64,000 bases of DNA. Source: Ignavibacterium sp. GTDB lineage: Bacteria; Bacteroidota; Ignavibacteria; Ignavibacteriales; Ignavibacteriaceae. The DNA lies in contig JAVSMP010000001.1 of the NCBI GenBank assembly GCA_032027145.1, forward strand, positions 1,020,903-1,084,902, in the 5' to 3' direction. Made by a program: the position numbers and the translations under genes. Position 1 is the first letter of the stretch; each line of letters begins with the position of its first letter. The notes beneath the pieces were generated by a model. The model did not search any database. It was not told the origin of the DNA and was given only the letters and a program-made list of their open reading frames with translations. Shown here in pieces: positions 62,789-64,000 of this stretch.

Positions 62789-63307
62789 ATGAAGCGTAAA
62801 CAAATTTACCTATTGATTGGTCAAAAAGGGAGTGGGAAATCTTTCATTGGAAACCTTTTTGAAAAAAACTTTGGGATAAAATTCATTCGTGTAGAAGATT
62901 GGGCAAAGAGAATTAAGAAAGAAAGGGCTGTTGACAATGAAGAATACTTGATGCAAGTTTTTGACGAAATTGAAAAAGGCGTTAGGAATTGTTCAAAGGA
63001 ATCAGACAAACTTGTATTTGAATCAACAGGATTAACCCAATATTTTGACAGAATGATACAAAACCTAAGTCGGGATTTCAGAGTAACTACTATTGGAGTT
63101 TATGCAGACAGCAAAACCTGTTTGCGCAGAGTAAAATCCAGAGACCAAGATATTCACATCAATGTTTCTGATGATCAAGTCTTTATGATAAATGAAAAAG
63201 TGAGACAAAGAAACTATAAATCTGACTTTTTAGTAATTAATGAGAATAAAAGCAAAGAAGAGTTAATCAATGAAGTTGCTAAAATTGTTAGAGCGATTGA
63301 AATGTAA
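62789..63307 (+). CDS. small P-loop NTPase/kinase-like protein
   Basis: 172 aa. Walker A GQKGSGKS in IYLLIGQKGSGKSFIGNLFE, a shikimate- or adenylate-kinase-like layout, LVFESTGLTQYFDRMI as a possible lid/Walker B region, and LRRVKSRDQDIHINVSDDQV near the Arg-rich LID. Substrate unknown; no nuclease or toxin domain is visible. Codon use is somewhat like the SRPBCC gene. It is bracketed by element 1 upstream and element 2 downstream. Confidence 0.75.
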   Translation: MKRKQIYLLIGQKGSGKSFIGNLFEKNFGIKFIRVEDWAKRIKKERAVDNEEYLMQVFDEIEKGVRNCSKESDKLVFESTGLTQYFDRMIQNLSRDFRVTTIGVYADSKTCLRRVKSRDQDIHINVSDDQVFMINEKVRQRNYKSDFLVINENKSKEELINEVAKIVRAIEM

Positions 63308-63328
63308 ATCCCAACTAAAAGTCCGAAC

Positions 63329-63460
63329 CGCTAACAAGGTATTGCCAAAAGCGGGGGTGACGAACTTCTATGAAACTTTTGTGCTTAACCGAACATTAGT
63401 TTTTCAAATGAACAGTAGTGCAGAAACGCTCCGCCTTCGGCAATACCCGAAACCGTTATA
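63329..63460 (+). repeat. attC-like palindromic element 2
   Basis: CGCTAAC at 63329-63335, then GGTATTGCCAAAAGCGGGG (63338 on) pairing with GGTATTGCCGAAGGCGGAG read from the right end, and CGTTATA at the right edge. Outer boxes match only over TAAC/GTTA. The centre shares AACAGTAGTGC-GAAA with element 1, showing common origin. It starts 21 bp after the NTPase gene stop. Confidence 0.55.
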
Positions 63461-63618
63461 TCTCAATTCATTGATGCCCATCATCCCTCCAAAGGAGTCG
63501 CTCGGACAGCTTTTAACAGGCAGAATACCTTAATAATTGCTTAACAGTTTTTATAAATCATCGAATGGATTTTTAATTTTAGATAATTGTGAACTACTAA
63601 TCTGTGTATAAAGAAGTG

Positions 63619-63678
63619 TTGTTTACCTGCAGTAAAGTTTCAAAATAAAATTAAAATTATTATAATTGCGGTAAACAA
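63619..63678. promoter_or_regulatory. inverted repeat before the ImmA/IrrE-like gene
   Basis: TTGTTTACC (63619-63627) and GGTAAACAA (63670-63678) form a perfect 9-bp inverted pair 42 bp apart, extending imperfectly with TGCA/TGCG. It lies 7 bp before the presumed GTG start, so it could be an operator for an autoregulated toxin-antitoxin or phage-type regulator. Function is inferred only from position. Confidence 0.35.
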
Positions 63679-63684
63679 TAAGTT

Positions 63685-64000
63685 GTGGGTAAGTTTAGAA
63701 AGACACCCAAACCGACAAAAGAACCGTTTAAAATTGTAAATTTGCCGAACTAACAAATAAAGACTTCTTGAAAGTAGAGCAGAACATATCAAGACTTAAA
63801 TACCTGCTGACATTGTACAAAATGACAGTAGAAGACTTGCTATTGTCTATAAGTGAAGGACTTAAAAAACCATTAACCAAAGACGACATTTTTTCTAATG
63901 AGATAAACGTTAGTCACTTAAAACGAATAGACAAGGTATTTAACAAAGGACTTCACTACTATTTAGACCCAAAATCTCCAGAAGTTTCGAAAGATGCTAG
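63685..64000 (+). pseudogene. ImmA/IrrE-like metallopeptidase, N-terminal part, apparent frameshift, cut by window edge
   Basis: A GTG-started frame (63685-63753) reads VGKFRKTPKPTKEPFKIVNL-PN then stops. The +2 frame from 63741 reads KFAELTNKDFLKVEQNISRL, KYLLTLYKMTVEDLLLSISE, GLKKPLTKDDIF...INVSHL-KRIDKVFNKGLHYYLDPKS and runs off the window. The LTNKDFL...ISRLKYLL..Y...DLL start resembles the N-terminus of ImmA/IrrE-domain proteins common in Bacteroidota; the HExxH site would lie beyond the edge. The junction fits loss of one copy of a 10-bp tandem repeat (TTTGCCGAAC). Alternatively, the real start is the ATG at Met in YKMTVEDLL. Confidence 0.45.

Noticed and set aside
63270-63533. 87-codon frame across the second palindromic element
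   Set aside because: It overlaps the NTPase gene end and the element in another frame; composition reflects the repeat, not a protein.
1-64000. CRISPR arrays, prophage, insertion sequences with transposase
   Set aside because: No regularly spaced identical repeats, no Cas, capsid, terminase or transposase reading frame was found on either strand.

Overview
The window is AT-rich and densely coded on both strands. It reads as chromosome from a Gram-negative member of the FCB group, most likely the Ignavibacteria/Chlorobiota side of Bacteroidota. The evidence is inference from gene content: a PafA-type alkaline phosphatase, a long-form IspG (664 aa), LytS/LytTR regulator pairs, a TonB-type receptor and several short outer-membrane barrels, a YebC-RuvC-RuvA-RecJ group, and an NAD(P)/FAD geranylgeranyl-reductase-like enzyme beside a small ferredoxin. 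No 16S/23S rRNA or intact tRNA gene was seen, so the assignment is not firm.

Layout. 1-7.2 kb: a cut-off S9 peptidase, PafA-like phosphatase, PflX-like radical SAM protein, a LytS/LytTR pair and small membrane or barrel proteins. 7.4-12.0 kb: a TetR-HlyD-EmrB-TolC drug efflux operon with a palindromic operator candidate just before tetR. 12-22 kb: GT39 glycosyltransferase, diheme cytochrome c, a second 14-TM MFS exporter, an AGCS amino-acid:sodium symporter and an AI-2E-type permease. 22-31 kb: DUF885-like lipoprotein, secreted GH13 amylase, GNAT, HU, TonB-dependent-receptor-like protein and a second LytS/LytTR pair. 31-35.5 kb: rseP and dxr, separated by a decayed gene, then a von Willebrand A lipoprotein. 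36-41.6 kb: TPR protein, clpX, a periplasmic protein and an FAH-family enzyme. 41.6-50 kb: a minus-strand housekeeping run ispG, nif3-like, zinc-ribbon protein, rnpB, recJ, yebC, ruvC, ruvA. 50-62 kb: dnaG, ferredoxin plus FAD reductase, PAS histidine kinase, ugd, yhaM-like nuclease, TPR, sir2, GlsB-like, MBL-fold, DinB and cobO. 62-64 kb: a compositionally different end segment with two small genes, each followed by a related ~130-bp imperfect palindrome, then the start of an ImmA/IrrE-like gene.

Most of the window is ordinary core chromosome. The unusual material lies between genes. I read several gene remnants directly from intergenic DNA: a TonB C-terminal domain, a four-helix-bundle (S23/IVP) protein, a possible PD-(D/E)XK nuclease fragment, a ferredoxin tail, a tRNA-Leu-like scrap upstream of rnpB, and a short unassigned C-terminus. 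Three of these lie next to short dispersed repeats of two or three sequence families. The best candidate for an undescribed system is the cassette-like segment at 62.1-63.5 kb. It resembles an integron gene-cassette array in architecture (one ORF, one palindromic site, same orientation), but the sites lack clean canonical attC core boxes and no integrase is in view.
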